A stretch of DNA of 64,000 nucleotides from Siphonodentalium dalli (lineage: Eukaryota; Mollusca; Scaphopoda; Gadilida; Siphonodentaliidae). The stretch spans positions 12,043,287-12,107,286 of the forward strand of contig CP136061.1 in assembly GCA_032622095.1 (NCBI GenBank), written 5' to 3'. Below are positions 1 to 12,400 of this stretch, piece after piece (position 1 is the first letter of the stretch; every line of letters begins with the position of its first letter). The notes under the pieces are model-generated. The model was not told the DNA's origin and ran no database searches. It saw nothing but the letters and a program-made list of their open reading frames with translations. The position numbers were made by a program, and so were the translations under genes.

Positions 1-1048
1 TTGTTCATGCCTGTATCGTTGTGGTGAGGTACCGGTGGGTGTTTCTGTATTCTGCATTGTTCATGCCTGTATCGTTGTGGCGAGGTACCGGTGTGTATTT
101 CTGTATTCTGCATTTTTCATGTCTGTATCGTTGTGGTGAGGTACCGGTGGGTGTTTCTGTATTCTGCATTGTTCATGCCTGTATCGTTGTGGTGAGGTAC
201 CGGTGTGTATTTCTGTATTCTGCATTGTTCATGCCTGTATCGTTGTGGTGAGGTACCGGTGGGTGTTTCTGTATTCTACATTGTTCATGCCTGTATCGTT
301 GTGGTGAGGTACCGGTGGGTATTTCTGTATTCTGCATTGTTCATGCCTGTATCGTTGTGGTGAGGTACCGGTGTGTGTTTCTGTATTCTGCATTGTTCAT
401 GCCTGTATCGTTGTGGTGAGGTACCGGTGGGTGTTTCTGTATTCTACATTGTTCATGCCTGTATCGTTGTGGTGAGGTACCGGTGGGTGTTTATGTATTC
501 TGCATTGTTCATGTCTGTATCGTTGTGGTGAGGTAAGGGTGGGTATTTCTGTATTCTGCATTGTTCATGCCTGTATCGTTGTGGTGAGGTATCGGTGGGT
601 GTTTCTGTATTCTACATTGTTCATGCCTGTATCGTTGTGGTGAGGTACCGGTGGGTGTTTCTGTATTCTACATTGTTCATGCCTGTATCGTTGTGGTGAG
701 GTACCGGTGGGTGTTTCTGTGTTCTGCATTGTTCATGCCTGTATCGTTGTGGTGAGGTTCCGGTGGGTATTTCTGTATTCTGCATTGTTCATGTCTGTAT
801 CGTTGTGGTGAGGTAAGGGTGGGTATTTCTGTATTCTGCATTGTTCATGGCTGTATCGTTGTGGTGAGGTACCGGTGTGTATTTCTGTATTCTGCATTGT
901 TCATGTCTGTATCGTTGTGGTGAGGTACCGGTGTGTATTTCTGTATTCTGCATTGTTCATGGCTGTATCGTTGTGGTGAGGTACCGGTGTGTATTTCTGT
1001 ATTCTGCATTGTTCATGCCTGTATCGTTGTGGTGAGGTACCGGTTGGT
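1..1048. repeat. HOR segment, exact copy of 2353-3400
   Basis: Read base by base this stretch matches 2353-3400 without difference, a displacement of 2,352 bp (42 monomers). It carries rare linked variants: GGCGAGG at about 79-85, the GTAAGGG form at about 533 and 813, GTTCCGG near 758, and CATGGCTG near 850 and 958. The match ends at 1049 (G) versus 3401 (A). The left limit is the window edge, so the duplicated segment may be longer. Confidence 0.93.
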
Positions 1049-1286
1049 GTTTCTGTATTCTGCATTGTTCATGCCTGTATCGTTGTGGTGAGGTACCGGT
1101 GGGTGTTTCTGTATTCTGCATTGTTCATGTCTGTATCGTTGTGGTGTGGTACCGGTGGGTGTTTCTGTATTCTGCATTGTTCATGCCTGTATCGTTGTGG
1201 TGAGGTACCGGTGTGTGTTTCTGTATTCCGCATTGTTTATGCCTATATCGTTGTGGTGAGGTACCGGTGGGTGTTTCTGTATTCTG

Positions 1287-2943
1287 CATTGTTCATGCCT
1301 GTATCGTTGTGGTGAGGTACCGGTGTGTGTTTCTGTATTCTGCATTGTTCATGCCTGTATCGTTGTGGTGAGGTACCGGTGGGTGTTTCTGTATTCTGCA
1401 TTATTTATGCCTGTATCGTTGTGGTGAGGTACCGGTTGGTGTTTCTGTATTCGGCATTGTTCACGCCTGTGTCGTTGTGGTGAGGTACCGGTGTGTATTT
1501 CTGTATTCTGCATTGTTCATGCCTGTATCGTTGTGGTGAGGTACCGGTGGGTGTTTCTGTATTCTGCATTGTTCATGCCTGTATCGTTGTGGCGAGGTAC
1601 CGGTGTGTATTTCTGTATTCTGCATTTTTCATGTCTGTATCGTTGTGGTGAGGTACCGGTGGGTGTTTCTGTATTCTGCATTGTTCATGCCTGTATCGTT
1701 GTGGTGAGGTACCGGTGTGTATTTCTGTATTCTGCATTGTTCATGCCTGTATCGTTGTGGTGAGGTACCGGTGGGTGTTTCTGTATTCTACATTGTTCAT
1801 GCCTGTATCGTTGTGGTGAGGTACCGGTGGGTATTTCTGTATTCTGCATTGTTCATGCCTGTATCGTTGTGGTGAGGTACCGGTGTGTGTTTCTGTATTC
1901 TGCATTGTTCATGCCTGTATCGTTGTGGTGAGGTACCGGTGGGTGTTTCTGTATTCTACATTGTTCATGCCTGTATCGTTGTGGTGAGGTACCGGTGGGT
2001 GTTTATGTATTCTGCATTGTTCATGTCTGTATCGTTGTGGTGAGGTAAGGGTGGGTATTTCTGTATTCTGCATTGTTCATGCCTGTATCGTTGTGGTGAG
2101 GTACCGGTGGGTGTTTCTGTATTCTACATTGTTCATGCCTGTATCGTTGTGGTGAGGTACCGGTGTGTGTTTCTGTATTCTGCATTGTTCATGCCTGTAT
2201 CGTTGTGGTGAGGTACCGGTGGGTGTTTCTGTATTCTGCATTATTTATGCCTGTATCGTTGTGGTGAGGTACCGGTTGGTGTTTCTGTATTCGGCATTGT
2301 TCACGCCTGTGTCGTTGTGGTGAGGTACCGGTGTGTATTTCTGTATTCTGCATTGTTCATGCCTGTATCGTTGTGGTGAGGTACCGGTGGGTGTTTCTGT
2401 ATTCTGCATTGTTCATGCCTGTATCGTTGTGGCGAGGTACCGGTGTGTATTTCTGTATTCTGCATTTTTCATGTCTGTATCGTTGTGGTGAGGTACCGGT
2501 GGGTGTTTCTGTATTCTGCATTGTTCATGCCTGTATCGTTGTGGTGAGGTACCGGTGTGTATTTCTGTATTCTGCATTGTTCATGCCTGTATCGTTGTGG
2601 TGAGGTACCGGTGGGTGTTTCTGTATTCTACATTGTTCATGCCTGTATCGTTGTGGTGAGGTACCGGTGGGTATTTCTGTATTCTGCATTGTTCATGCCT
2701 GTATCGTTGTGGTGAGGTACCGGTGTGTGTTTCTGTATTCTGCATTGTTCATGCCTGTATCGTTGTGGTGAGGTACCGGTGGGTGTTTCTGTATTCTACA
2801 TTGTTCATGCCTGTATCGTTGTGGTGAGGTACCGGTGGGTGTTTATGTATTCTGCATTGTTCATGTCTGTATCGTTGTGGTGAGGTAAGGGTGGGTATTT
2901 CTGTATTCTGCATTGTTCATGCCTGTATCGTTGTGGTGAGGTA
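1287..2943. repeat. 15-monomer (840-bp) HOR, two tandem copies
   Basis: 1287-2103 and 2127-2943 are identical over 817 bp at a displacement of 840 bp, or 15 monomers. Shared private variants include TTATTTATG near 1402/2242, TTCACGCCTGTGTCG near 1460/2300, GGCGAGG at 1593/2433, a TTTTTC run near 1625/2465 and GTTTATG at 2005/2845. The copies separate at 1286/2126 (G/A) and 2104/2944 (C/T). The repeat also explains why 1-591 matches both 1513-2103 and 2353-2943. Perfect identity implies a recent duplication or recent gene conversion. Confidence 0.93.
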
Positions 2944-3400
2944 TCGGTGGGTGTTTCTGTATTCTACATTGTTCATGCCTGTATCGTTGTGGTGAGGTAC
3001 CGGTGGGTGTTTCTGTATTCTACATTGTTCATGCCTGTATCGTTGTGGTGAGGTACCGGTGGGTGTTTCTGTGTTCTGCATTGTTCATGCCTGTATCGTT
3101 GTGGTGAGGTTCCGGTGGGTATTTCTGTATTCTGCATTGTTCATGTCTGTATCGTTGTGGTGAGGTAAGGGTGGGTATTTCTGTATTCTGCATTGTTCAT
3201 GGCTGTATCGTTGTGGTGAGGTACCGGTGTGTATTTCTGTATTCTGCATTGTTCATGTCTGTATCGTTGTGGTGAGGTACCGGTGTGTATTTCTGTATTC
3301 TGCATTGTTCATGGCTGTATCGTTGTGGTGAGGTACCGGTGTGTATTTCTGTATTCTGCATTGTTCATGCCTGTATCGTTGTGGTGAGGTACCGGTTGGT
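2353..3400. repeat. HOR segment, exact copy of 1-1048
   Basis: Second copy of the window's left-end segment. It overlaps the second 15-monomer unit and runs on through monomers with GTATCGG (2944), two TTCTACATT monomers, TGTTCTG (about 3073), GTTCCGG and GTAAGGG (about 3165). The path 1-1048 therefore continues the 15-mer into a further unit of at least 8 monomers, indicating a larger ancestral HOR than 840 bp. Confidence 0.9.
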
Positions 3401-6400
3401 ATTTCTGTATTCTGCATTGTTCATGCCTGTATCGTTGTGGTGAGGTACCGGTGTGTGTTTATGTATTCTGCATTGTTCATGCCTGTATCGATGTGGTGAG
3501 GTACCGGTGGGTGTTTCTGTATTCTGCATTGTTCATGCCTGTATCGTTGTGGTGAGGTACCGGTGGGTGTTTCTGTATTCTACATTGTTCATGCCTGTAT
3601 CGTTGTGGTGAGGTACCGGTGGGTGTTTCTGTATTCTACATTGTTCATGCCTGTATCGTTGTGGTGAGGTACCGGTTGGTATTTCTGTATTCTGCATTGT
3701 TCATGCCTGTATCGTTGTGGTGAGGTACCGGTGGGTGTTTCTGTATTCTGCATTGTTCATGCCTGTATCGTTGTGGTGAGGTACCGGTGTGTATTTCTGT
3801 ATTCTGCATTGTTCATGCCTGTATCGTTGTGGTGAGGTACCGGTGTGTATTTCTGTATTCTACATTGTTCATGCCTGTATCGTTGTGGTGAGGTACCGGT
3901 TGGTATTTCTGTATTCTGCATTGTTCATGCCTGTATCGTTGTGGTGGTGTACCGGTGTGTATTTCTGTATTCTACATTGTTCATGCCTGTATCGTTGTGG
4001 TGAGGTACCGGTGGGTGTTTCTGTATTCTGCATTGTTCATGCCTGTAACGTTGTGGTGAGGTACCGGTTGGTGTTTCTGTATTCTGCATTGTTCATGTCT
4101 GTATCGTTGTGGTGAGGTACCGGTTGGTGTTTCTGTATTCTGCATTGTTCATGCCTGTATCGTTGTGGTGAGGTACCGGTTGGTGTTTCTGTATTCTGCA
4201 TTGTTCATGCCTGTATCGTTGTGGTAAGGTACCGGTGGGTGTTTCTGTATTCTGCATTGTTCATGCCTGTATCGATGTGGTGAGGTACCGGTTGGTATTT
4301 CTGTATTCTGCATTGTGCATGCCTGTATCGTTGTGGTGAGGTACCGGTTGGTGTTTCTGTATTCTGCATTGTTCATGCCTGTATCGTTGTGGTGAGGTAC
4401 CGGTGGGCGTTTCTGTATTTTGCATTGTTCATGCCTGTATCGTTGTGGTGAGGTACCGGTGGGTGTTTCTGTATTCTGCATTGTTCATGCCTGTATCGTT
4501 GTGGTGAGGTACCGGTGGGTGTTTCTGTATTCTGCATTGTTCATGCCTGTATCGTTGTGGTGAGGTACCGGTGTGTGTTTCTGTATTATGCATTGTTCAT
4601 GCATGTATCGTTGTGGTGAGGTACCGGTTGGTGTTTCTGTATTATGCATTGTTCATGCCTGTATCGTTGTGGTGAGGTACCGGTGGGTGTTTCTGTATTC
4701 TGCATTGTTCATGCCTGTATCGTTGTGGTGAGGTACCGGTGGGTGTTTCTGTATGCTGCATTGTTCATGCCTGTATCGTCGTGGTGAGGTACCGGTGGGT
4801 GTTTATGTATTCTGCATTGTTCATGCCTGTATCGTTGTGGTGAGGTACCGGTGGGTGTTTCTGTATTCTGCATTGTTCATGTCTGTATCGTTGTGGTGAG
4901 GTACCGGTGTGTATTTCTGTATTCTGCATTGTTCATGCCTGTATCGTTGTGGTGAGGTACCGGTGGGTGTTTCTGTATTCTGCATTGTTCATGCCTGTAT
5001 CGATGTGGTGAGGTACCGGTGGGTGTTTCTGTATTCCGCATTGTTCATGCCTGTATCGTTGTGGTGAGGTACCGGTTGGTGTTTCTGTATTCTGCATTGT
5101 TCATGCATGTATCGTTGTAGTGAGGTACCGGTGTGTATTTCTGTATTCTGCATTGTTCATGCCTGTATCGTTGTGGTGAGGTACCGGTGGGTGTTTCTGT
5201 ATGCTGCATTGTTCATGCCTGTATCGTTGTGGTGAGGTACCGGTGGGTGTTTCTGTATTCTGCATTGTTCATGCCTGTATCGTTGTGGTGAGGTACCGGT
5301 GGGTGTTTCTGTATTCTGCATTGTTCATGCCTGTATCGTTGTGGTGAGGTACCGGTGGGTGTTTCTGTATTCTGCATTGTTCATGCCTGTATCGTTGTGG
5401 TGAGGTACCGGTGGGTGTTTCTGTATTCTGCATTGTTCATGCCTGTATCGATGTGGTGAGGTACCGGTAGGTGTTTCTGTATTCTGCATTGTTCATGCCT
5501 GTATCGTTGTGGTGAGGTACCGGTGGGTGTTTCTGTATTCTGCATTGTTCATGCCTGTATCGTTGTGGTGAGGTACGGGTGGGTGTTTCCGTATTCTGCA
5601 TTGTTCATGCCTGTATCGTTGTGGTGAGGTACCGGTGGGTGTTTCTGTATTCTGCATTGTTCATGCCTGTATCGTTGTGGTGAGGTACCGGTGGGTGTTT
5701 CTGTATACTGCATTGTTCATGCCTGTATCGTTGTGGTGAGGTACCGGTGGGTGTTTCTGTATTCTGCATTGTTCATGCCTGTATCGTTGTGGTGAGGTAC
5801 CGGTGTGTATTTCTGTATTCTGCATTGTTCATGCCTGTATCGTTGTGGTGGGGTACCGGTGGGTGTTTCTGTATTCTGCATTGTTCATGCCTGTATCGTT
5901 GTGGTGAGGTACCGGTGGGTGTTTCTGTATTCTGCATTGTTCATGCCTGTATCGTTGTGGTGAGGTATCGGTGGGTGTTTCTGTATTCTGCATTGTTCAT
6001 GCCTGTATCGTTGTGGTGAGGTACCGGTGGGTGTTTCTGTATTCTGCATTGTTCATGCCTGTATCGTTGTGGTGAGGTATCGGTGTGTATTTCTGTATTC
6101 TGCATTGTTCATGCCTGTATCGTTGTGGTGAGGTACCGGTGAGTGTTTCTGTATTCTGCATTGTTCATGCCTGTATCGTTGTGGTGAGGTATCGGTGTGT
6201 ATTTCTGTATTCTGCATTGTTCATGCCTGTATCGTTGTGGTGAGGTACCGGTGAGTGTTTCTGTATTCTGCATTGTTCATGTCTGTATCGTTGTGGTGAG
6301 GTACCGGTGTGTATTTCTGTATTCTGCATTGTTCATGCCTGTATCGTTGTGGTGAGGTACCGGTGTGTATTTCTGTATTCTGCATTGTTCATGTCTGTAT

Positions 6401-9400
6401 CGTTGTGGTGAGGTACCGGTGTGTATTTCTGTATTCTGCATTGTTCATGTCTGTATCGTTGTGGTGAGGTACCGGTGTGTATTTCTGTATTCTGCATTGT
6501 TCATGCCTGTATCGTTGTGGTGAGGTACCGGTGTGTATTTCTGTATTCTGCATTGTTCATGTCTGTATCGTTGTGGTGAGGTACCGGTGTGTATTTCTGT
6601 ATTCTGCATTGTTCATGTCTGTATCGTTGTGGTGAGGTACCGGTGGGTGTTTTTGTATTCTGCATTGTTCATGCCTGTATCGTTGTGGTGAGGTACCGGT
6701 GGGTGTTTATGTATTCTGCATTGTTCATGCCTGTATCGTTGTGGTGAGGTACCGGTGGGTGTTTCTGTATTCTGCATTGTTCATGCCTGTATCGTTGTGG
6801 TGAGGTACCGGTGGGTGTTTCTGTATTCCGCATTGTTCATGCCTGTATCGTTGTGGTGAGGTACCGGTGGGTGTTTCTGTATTCCGCATTGTTCATGCCT
6901 GTATCGTTGTGGTGAGGTACCGGTGGGTGTTTCTGTATACCGCATTGTTCATGCCTGTATCGTTGTGGTGAGGTACCGGTGGGTGTTTCTGTATTCTGCA
7001 TTGTTCATGTCTGTATCTTTGTGGTGAGGTACCGGTGGGTATTTCTGTATTCCGCATTGTTCATGCCTGTATCGTTGTGGTGAGGTACGGGTGGGTGTTT
7101 CTGTATTCTGCATTGTTCATGCCTGTATCGTTGTGGTGAGGTACCGGTGAGTGTTTCTGTATTCTGCATTGTTCATGCCTGTATCGTTGTGGTGAGGTAC
7201 CGGTGGGTGTTTCTGTATTCTGCATTGTTCATGCCTGTATCGTTGTGGTGAGGTACCGGTGGGTGTTTCTGTATTCTGCATTGTTCATGCCTGTATCGTT
7301 GTGGTGAGGTACAGGTTGGTGTTTCTGTATTCTGCATTGTTCATGCCTGTATCGTTGTGGTGAGGTACCGGTGGGTGTTTCTGTATTCTGCATTGTTCAT
7401 GTCTGTATCGATGTGGTGAGGTACCGGTTGGTGTTTCTGTATTCTGCATTGTTCATGCCTGTATCGTTGTGGTGAGGTACCGGTGGGTGTTTCTGTATTC
7501 TGCATTGTTCATGTCTGTATCGATGTGGTGAGGTACCGGTGGGTGTTTCTGTATTCTGCATTGTTCATGTCTGTATCGATGTGGTGAGGTACCGGTTTGT
7601 GTTTCTGTATTCTGCATTGTTCATGCCTGTATCGATGTGGTGAGGTACCGGTGGGTGTTTCTGTATTCTGCATTGTTCATGCCTGTATCGTTGTGGTGAG
7701 GTACTGGTGGGTGTTTCTGTATTCTGCATTGTTCATGCCTGTATCGTTGTGGTGAGGTACCGGTGGGTGTTTCTGTATTCTGCATTGTTCATGTCTGTAT
7801 CGATGTGGTGAGGTACCGGTTTGTGTTTCTGTATTCTGCATTGTTCATGCCTGTATCGTTGTGGTGAGGTACCGGTGTGTATTTCTGTATTCTGCATTGT
7901 TCATTCCTGTATCGTTGTGGTGAGGTACCGGTGTGTGTTTCTGTATACTGCATTGTTCATGTCTGTATCGTTGTGGTGAGGTACCGGTGGGTGTTTCTGT
8001 ATTCTGCATTGTTCATGCCTGTATCGGTGTGGTGAGGTACCGGTGGGTGTTTCTGTATTCTGCATTGTTCATGTCTGTATCGTTGTGGTGAGGTACCGGT
8101 GTGTGTTTCTGTATTCTGCATTGTTCATGCCTGTATCGGTGTGGTGAGGTACCGGTGGGTGTTTCTGTATTCTGCATTGTTCATGCCTGTATCGTTGTGG
8201 TGAGGTACCGGTGGGTGTTTCTGTATTCTGCATTGTTCAAGCCTGTATCGTTGTGGTGAGGTACCGGCGGGTGTTTCTGTATTCTGCATTGTTCATGCCT
8301 GTATCGTTGTAGTGAGGTACCGGTGGGTGTTTCTGTATTCTGCATTGTTCATGCCTGTATCGTTGTAGTGAGGTACCGGTGGGTGTTTCTGTATTCTGCA
8401 TTGTTCATGCCTGTATCGTTGTGGTGAGGTACCGGTGGGTGTTTCTGTATTCTGCATTGTTCATGCCTGTATCGTTGTGGTGAGGTACCGGTGGGTGTTT
8501 CTGTATTCTGCATTGTTCATGCCTGTATCGTTGTGGTGAGGTACCGGTGGGTGTTTCTGTATTCTGCATTGTTCATGCCTGTATCGTTGTGGTGAGGTAT
8601 CGGTGTGTATTTCTGTATTCTGCATTGTTCAAGCCTGTATCGTTGTGGTGAGGTACCGGTGGGTATTTCTGTATTCCGCATTGTTCATGCCTGTATCGTT
8701 GTGGTGAGGTACCGGTGGGTGTTTCTGTATTCTGCATTGTTCATGCCTGTATCGTTGTGGTGAGGTACCGGTGGGTATTTCTGTATTTTGCATTGTTCAT
8801 GCCTGTATCGTTGTGGTGAGGTACCGGTGGGTGTTTCTGTATTCTGCATTGTTCATGCCTGTATCGTTGTGGTGAGGTACCGGTGGGTATTTCTGTATTT
8901 TGCATTGTTCATGCCTGTATCGTTGTGGTGAGGTACCGGTGGGTGTTTCTGTATTCTGCATTGTTCATGCCTGTATCGGTGTGGTGAGGTACCGGTGGGT
9001 GTTTCTGTATTCTGCATTGTTCATGTCTGTATCGTTGTGGTGAGGTACCGGTGGGTGTTTCTGTATTCTGCATTGTTCATGCCTGTATCGGTGTGGTGAG
9101 GTACCGGTGGGTGTTTCTGTATTCTGCATTGTTCATGCCTGTATCGTTGTGGTGAGGTACCGGTTGGTGTTTCTGTATTCTGCATTGTTCATGCCTGTAT
9201 CGTTGTGGTGAGGTACCGGTTGGTGTTTCTGTGTTCTGCATTGTTCATGCCTGTATCGTTGTGGTGAGGTACCGGTGTGTATTTCTGTATTCTGCATTGT
9301 TCATGTCTGTATCGTTGTGGTGAGGTACCGGTGAGTGTTTCTGTATTCTGCATTGTTCATGTCTGTATCGTTGTGGTGAGGTACCGGTGTGTATTTCTGT

Positions 9401-12400
9401 ATTCTGCATTGTTCATGTCTGTATCGTTGTGGTGAGGTACCGGTGGGTGTTTCTGTATTCTGCATTGTTCATGCCTGTATCGTTGTGGTGAGGTACCGGT
9501 GGGTGTTTCTGTATTCTGCATTGTTCATGCCTGTATCGTTGTGGTGAGGTACCGGTTGGTGTTTCTGTATTCTGCATTGTTCATGTCTGTATCGATGTGG
9601 TGAGGTACCGGTGTGTGTTTCTGTATTCCGCATTGTTCATGCCTGTATCGTTGTGGTGAGGTACCGGTGGGTGTTTCTGTATTCCGCATTGTTCATGCCT
9701 GTATCGTTGTGGTGAGGTACCGGTGGGTGTTTCTGTATTCTACATTGTTCATGCCTGTATCGTTGTGGTGAGGTACCGGTGGGTGTTTCTGTATTCTACA
9801 TTGTTCATGCCTGTATCGTTGTGGTGAGGTACCGGTGGGTGTTTCTGTATTCTGCATTGTTCATGCCTGTATCGTTGTGGTGAGGTACCGGTGGGTGTTT
9901 CTGTATTCTACATTGTTCATGCCTGTATCGTTGTAGTGAGGTACTGGTGGGTGTTTCTGTATTCTGCATTGTTCATGCCTGTATCGTTGTGGTGAGGTAC
10001 CGGTGGGTGTTTCTGTATTCTACATTGTTCATGCCTGTATCGTTGTAGTGAGGTACTGGTGGGTGTTTCTGTATTCTGCATTGTTCATGCCTGTATCGTT
10101 GTGGTGAGGTACCGGTGGGTGTTTCTGTATTCTGCATTGTTCATGCCTGTATCGTTGTGGTGAGGTATCGGTGTGTGTTTCTGTATTCTGGATTGTTCAT
10201 GCCTGTATCGTTGTGGTGAGGTACCGGTGGGTGTTTCTGTATTCTGTATTGTTCATGCCTGTATCGTTGTGGTGAGGTACCGGTTGGTGTTTCTGTATTC
10301 TGCATTGTTCATGCCTGTATCGTTGTGGTGAGGTACCGGTGGGTGTTTCTGTATTCTGCATTGTTCATGCCTGTATCGTTGTGGTGAGGTACCGGTGGGT
10401 GTTTCTGTATTCTGCATTGTTCATGCCTGTATCGTTGTGGTGAGGTACCGGTGGGTGTTTCTGTATTCTGCATTGTTCATGCCTGTATCGTTGTGATGAG
10501 GTACCGGTGGGTGTTTCTGTATTCTGCATTGTTCATGCCTGTGTCGTTGTGGTGAGGTACCGGTTGGTGTTTCTGTATTCTGCACTGTTCATGCCTGTAT
10601 CGTTGTGGTGAGGTACCGGTGGGTGTTTCTGTATTCTGCATTGTTCATGCCAGTATCGTTGTGGTGAGGTACCGGTGGGTATTTCTGTATTCTACATTGT
10701 TCATGCTTGTATCGTTGTGGTGAGGTACCGGTGGGTGTTTCTGTATTCTGCATTGTTCATGCCTGTATCGTTGTGGTGAGGTACCGGTTGGTGTTTCTGT
10801 ATTCTGCATTGTTCATGCCTGTATTGTTGTGGTGAGGTACCGGTGGGTGTTTCTGTATTCCGCATTGTTCATGCCTGTATCGTTGTGGTGAGGTACCGGT
10901 TGGTGTTTCTGTATTCTGCATTGTTCATGCCTGTATCGATGTGGTGAGGTACCGGTGGGTGTTTCTGTATTCTGCATTGTTCATGCCTGTATCGTTGTGG
11001 TGAGGTACCGGTGGGTGTTTCTGTATTCTGCATTGTTCATGCCTGTATCGTTGTGGTGAGGTACCGGTGGGTGTTTCTGTATTCTGCATTGTTCATGCCT
11101 GTATCGATGTGGTGAGGTACCGGTGGGTGTTTCTGTATTCCGCATTGTTCATGCCTGTATCGTTGTGGTGAGGTACCGGTTGGTATTTCTGTATTCTGCA
11201 TTGTTCATGCCTGTATCGTTGTGGTGAGGTACCGGTTGGTATTTCTGTATTCTGCATTGTTCATGCCTGTATCGTTGTGGTGAGGTACCGGTGGGTGTTT
11301 CTGTATTCTACATTGTTCATGCCTGTATCGTTGTGGTGAGGTACCGGTGGGTGTTTCTGTATTCTGCATTGTTCATGCCTGTATCGTTGTGGTGAGGTAC
11401 CGGTAGGTGTTTCTGTATTCTGCATTGTTCATGCCTGTATCGTTGTGGTGAGGTACCGGTGGGTGTTTCTGTATTCCGCATTGTTCATGCCTGTATCGTT
11501 GTGGTGAGGTACCGGTGGGTGTTTCTGTATTCTGCATTGTTCATGCCTGTATCGTTGTGGTGAGGTACCGGTGTGTGTTTCTATATTATGCATTGTTCAT
11601 GCCTGTATCGTTGTGGTGAGGTACCGTTTGGTGTTTATGTATTCTGCATTGTTCATGCCTGTATCGTTGTGGTGAGGTACCGGTGTGTGTTTCTATATTA
11701 TGCATTGTTCATGCCTGTATCGTTGTGGTGAGGTACCGGTGGGTGTTTCTGTATTCTGCATTGTTCATGCCTGTATCGTTGTGGTGAGGTACCGGTGGGT
11801 GTTTCTGTATTCTGCATTGTTCATGCCTGTATCGTTGTGGTGAGGTACCGGTGGGTGTTTCTGTATTCTGCATTGTTCATGTCTGTATCGTTGTGGTGAG
11901 GTACCGGTGGGTGTTTCTGTATTTTGCATTGTTCATGCCTGTATCGTTGTGGTGAGGTACCGGTGGGTGTTTCTGTATTCTGCATTGTTCATGCCTGTAT
12001 CGTTGTGGTGAGGTACCGGTGGGTGTTTCTGTATTCTGCATTGTTCATGCCTGTATCGGTGTGGTGAGGTACCGGTGGGTGTTTCTGTATTCTGCATTGT
12101 TCATGCCTGTATCGGTGTGGTGAGGTACCGGTGGGTGTTTCTGTATTCTGCATTGTTCATGCCTGTATCGTTGTGGTGAGGTACCGGTGGGTGTTTCGGT
12201 ATTCTGCATTGTTCATGCCTGTATCGGTGTGGTGAGGTACCGGTGGGTGTTTCTGTATTCTGCATTGTTCATGCCTGTATCGTTGTGGTGAGGTACCGGT
12301 GGGTGTTTCTGTATTCTGCATTGTTCATGCCTGTATCGTTGTGGTGAGGTACCGGTGGGTGTTTCTGTATTCTGCATTGTTTATGCCTGTATCGTTGTGG

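Noticed and set aside
13-32. CENP-B box in the monomer (TATCGTTGTGGTGAGG region)
   Set aside because: The essential positions TTCG, A and CGGG are not met: ATCG, G and GAGG are present instead. Only the TCG core matches.
22-39. Canonical three-quartet G-quadruplex
   Set aside because: Only one G run of three or more occurs per monomer, so four runs would need loops of over 50 nt. Only the weaker two-quartet pattern remains, listed as a low-interest finding.
1-56. Origin of the monomer from an internal half-repeat (CTGTAT at offsets 10 and 44)
   Set aside because: Only six bases match, at unequal spacing of 34 and 22 bp. The flanks do not align well enough to argue for a dimeric ancestor.
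3941-3952. Possible indel at GTGGTGGTGTACC
   Set aside because: The phase is unchanged on both sides. It is two adjacent substitutions (AG to GT) in GTGGTGAGGTACC.
6139-6150. Splice donor-like GGTGAGTG in variant monomers
   Set aside because: It arises from a single G to A change at offset 38 and has no partner acceptor or exon. Chance in a G/T-rich repeat is enough.
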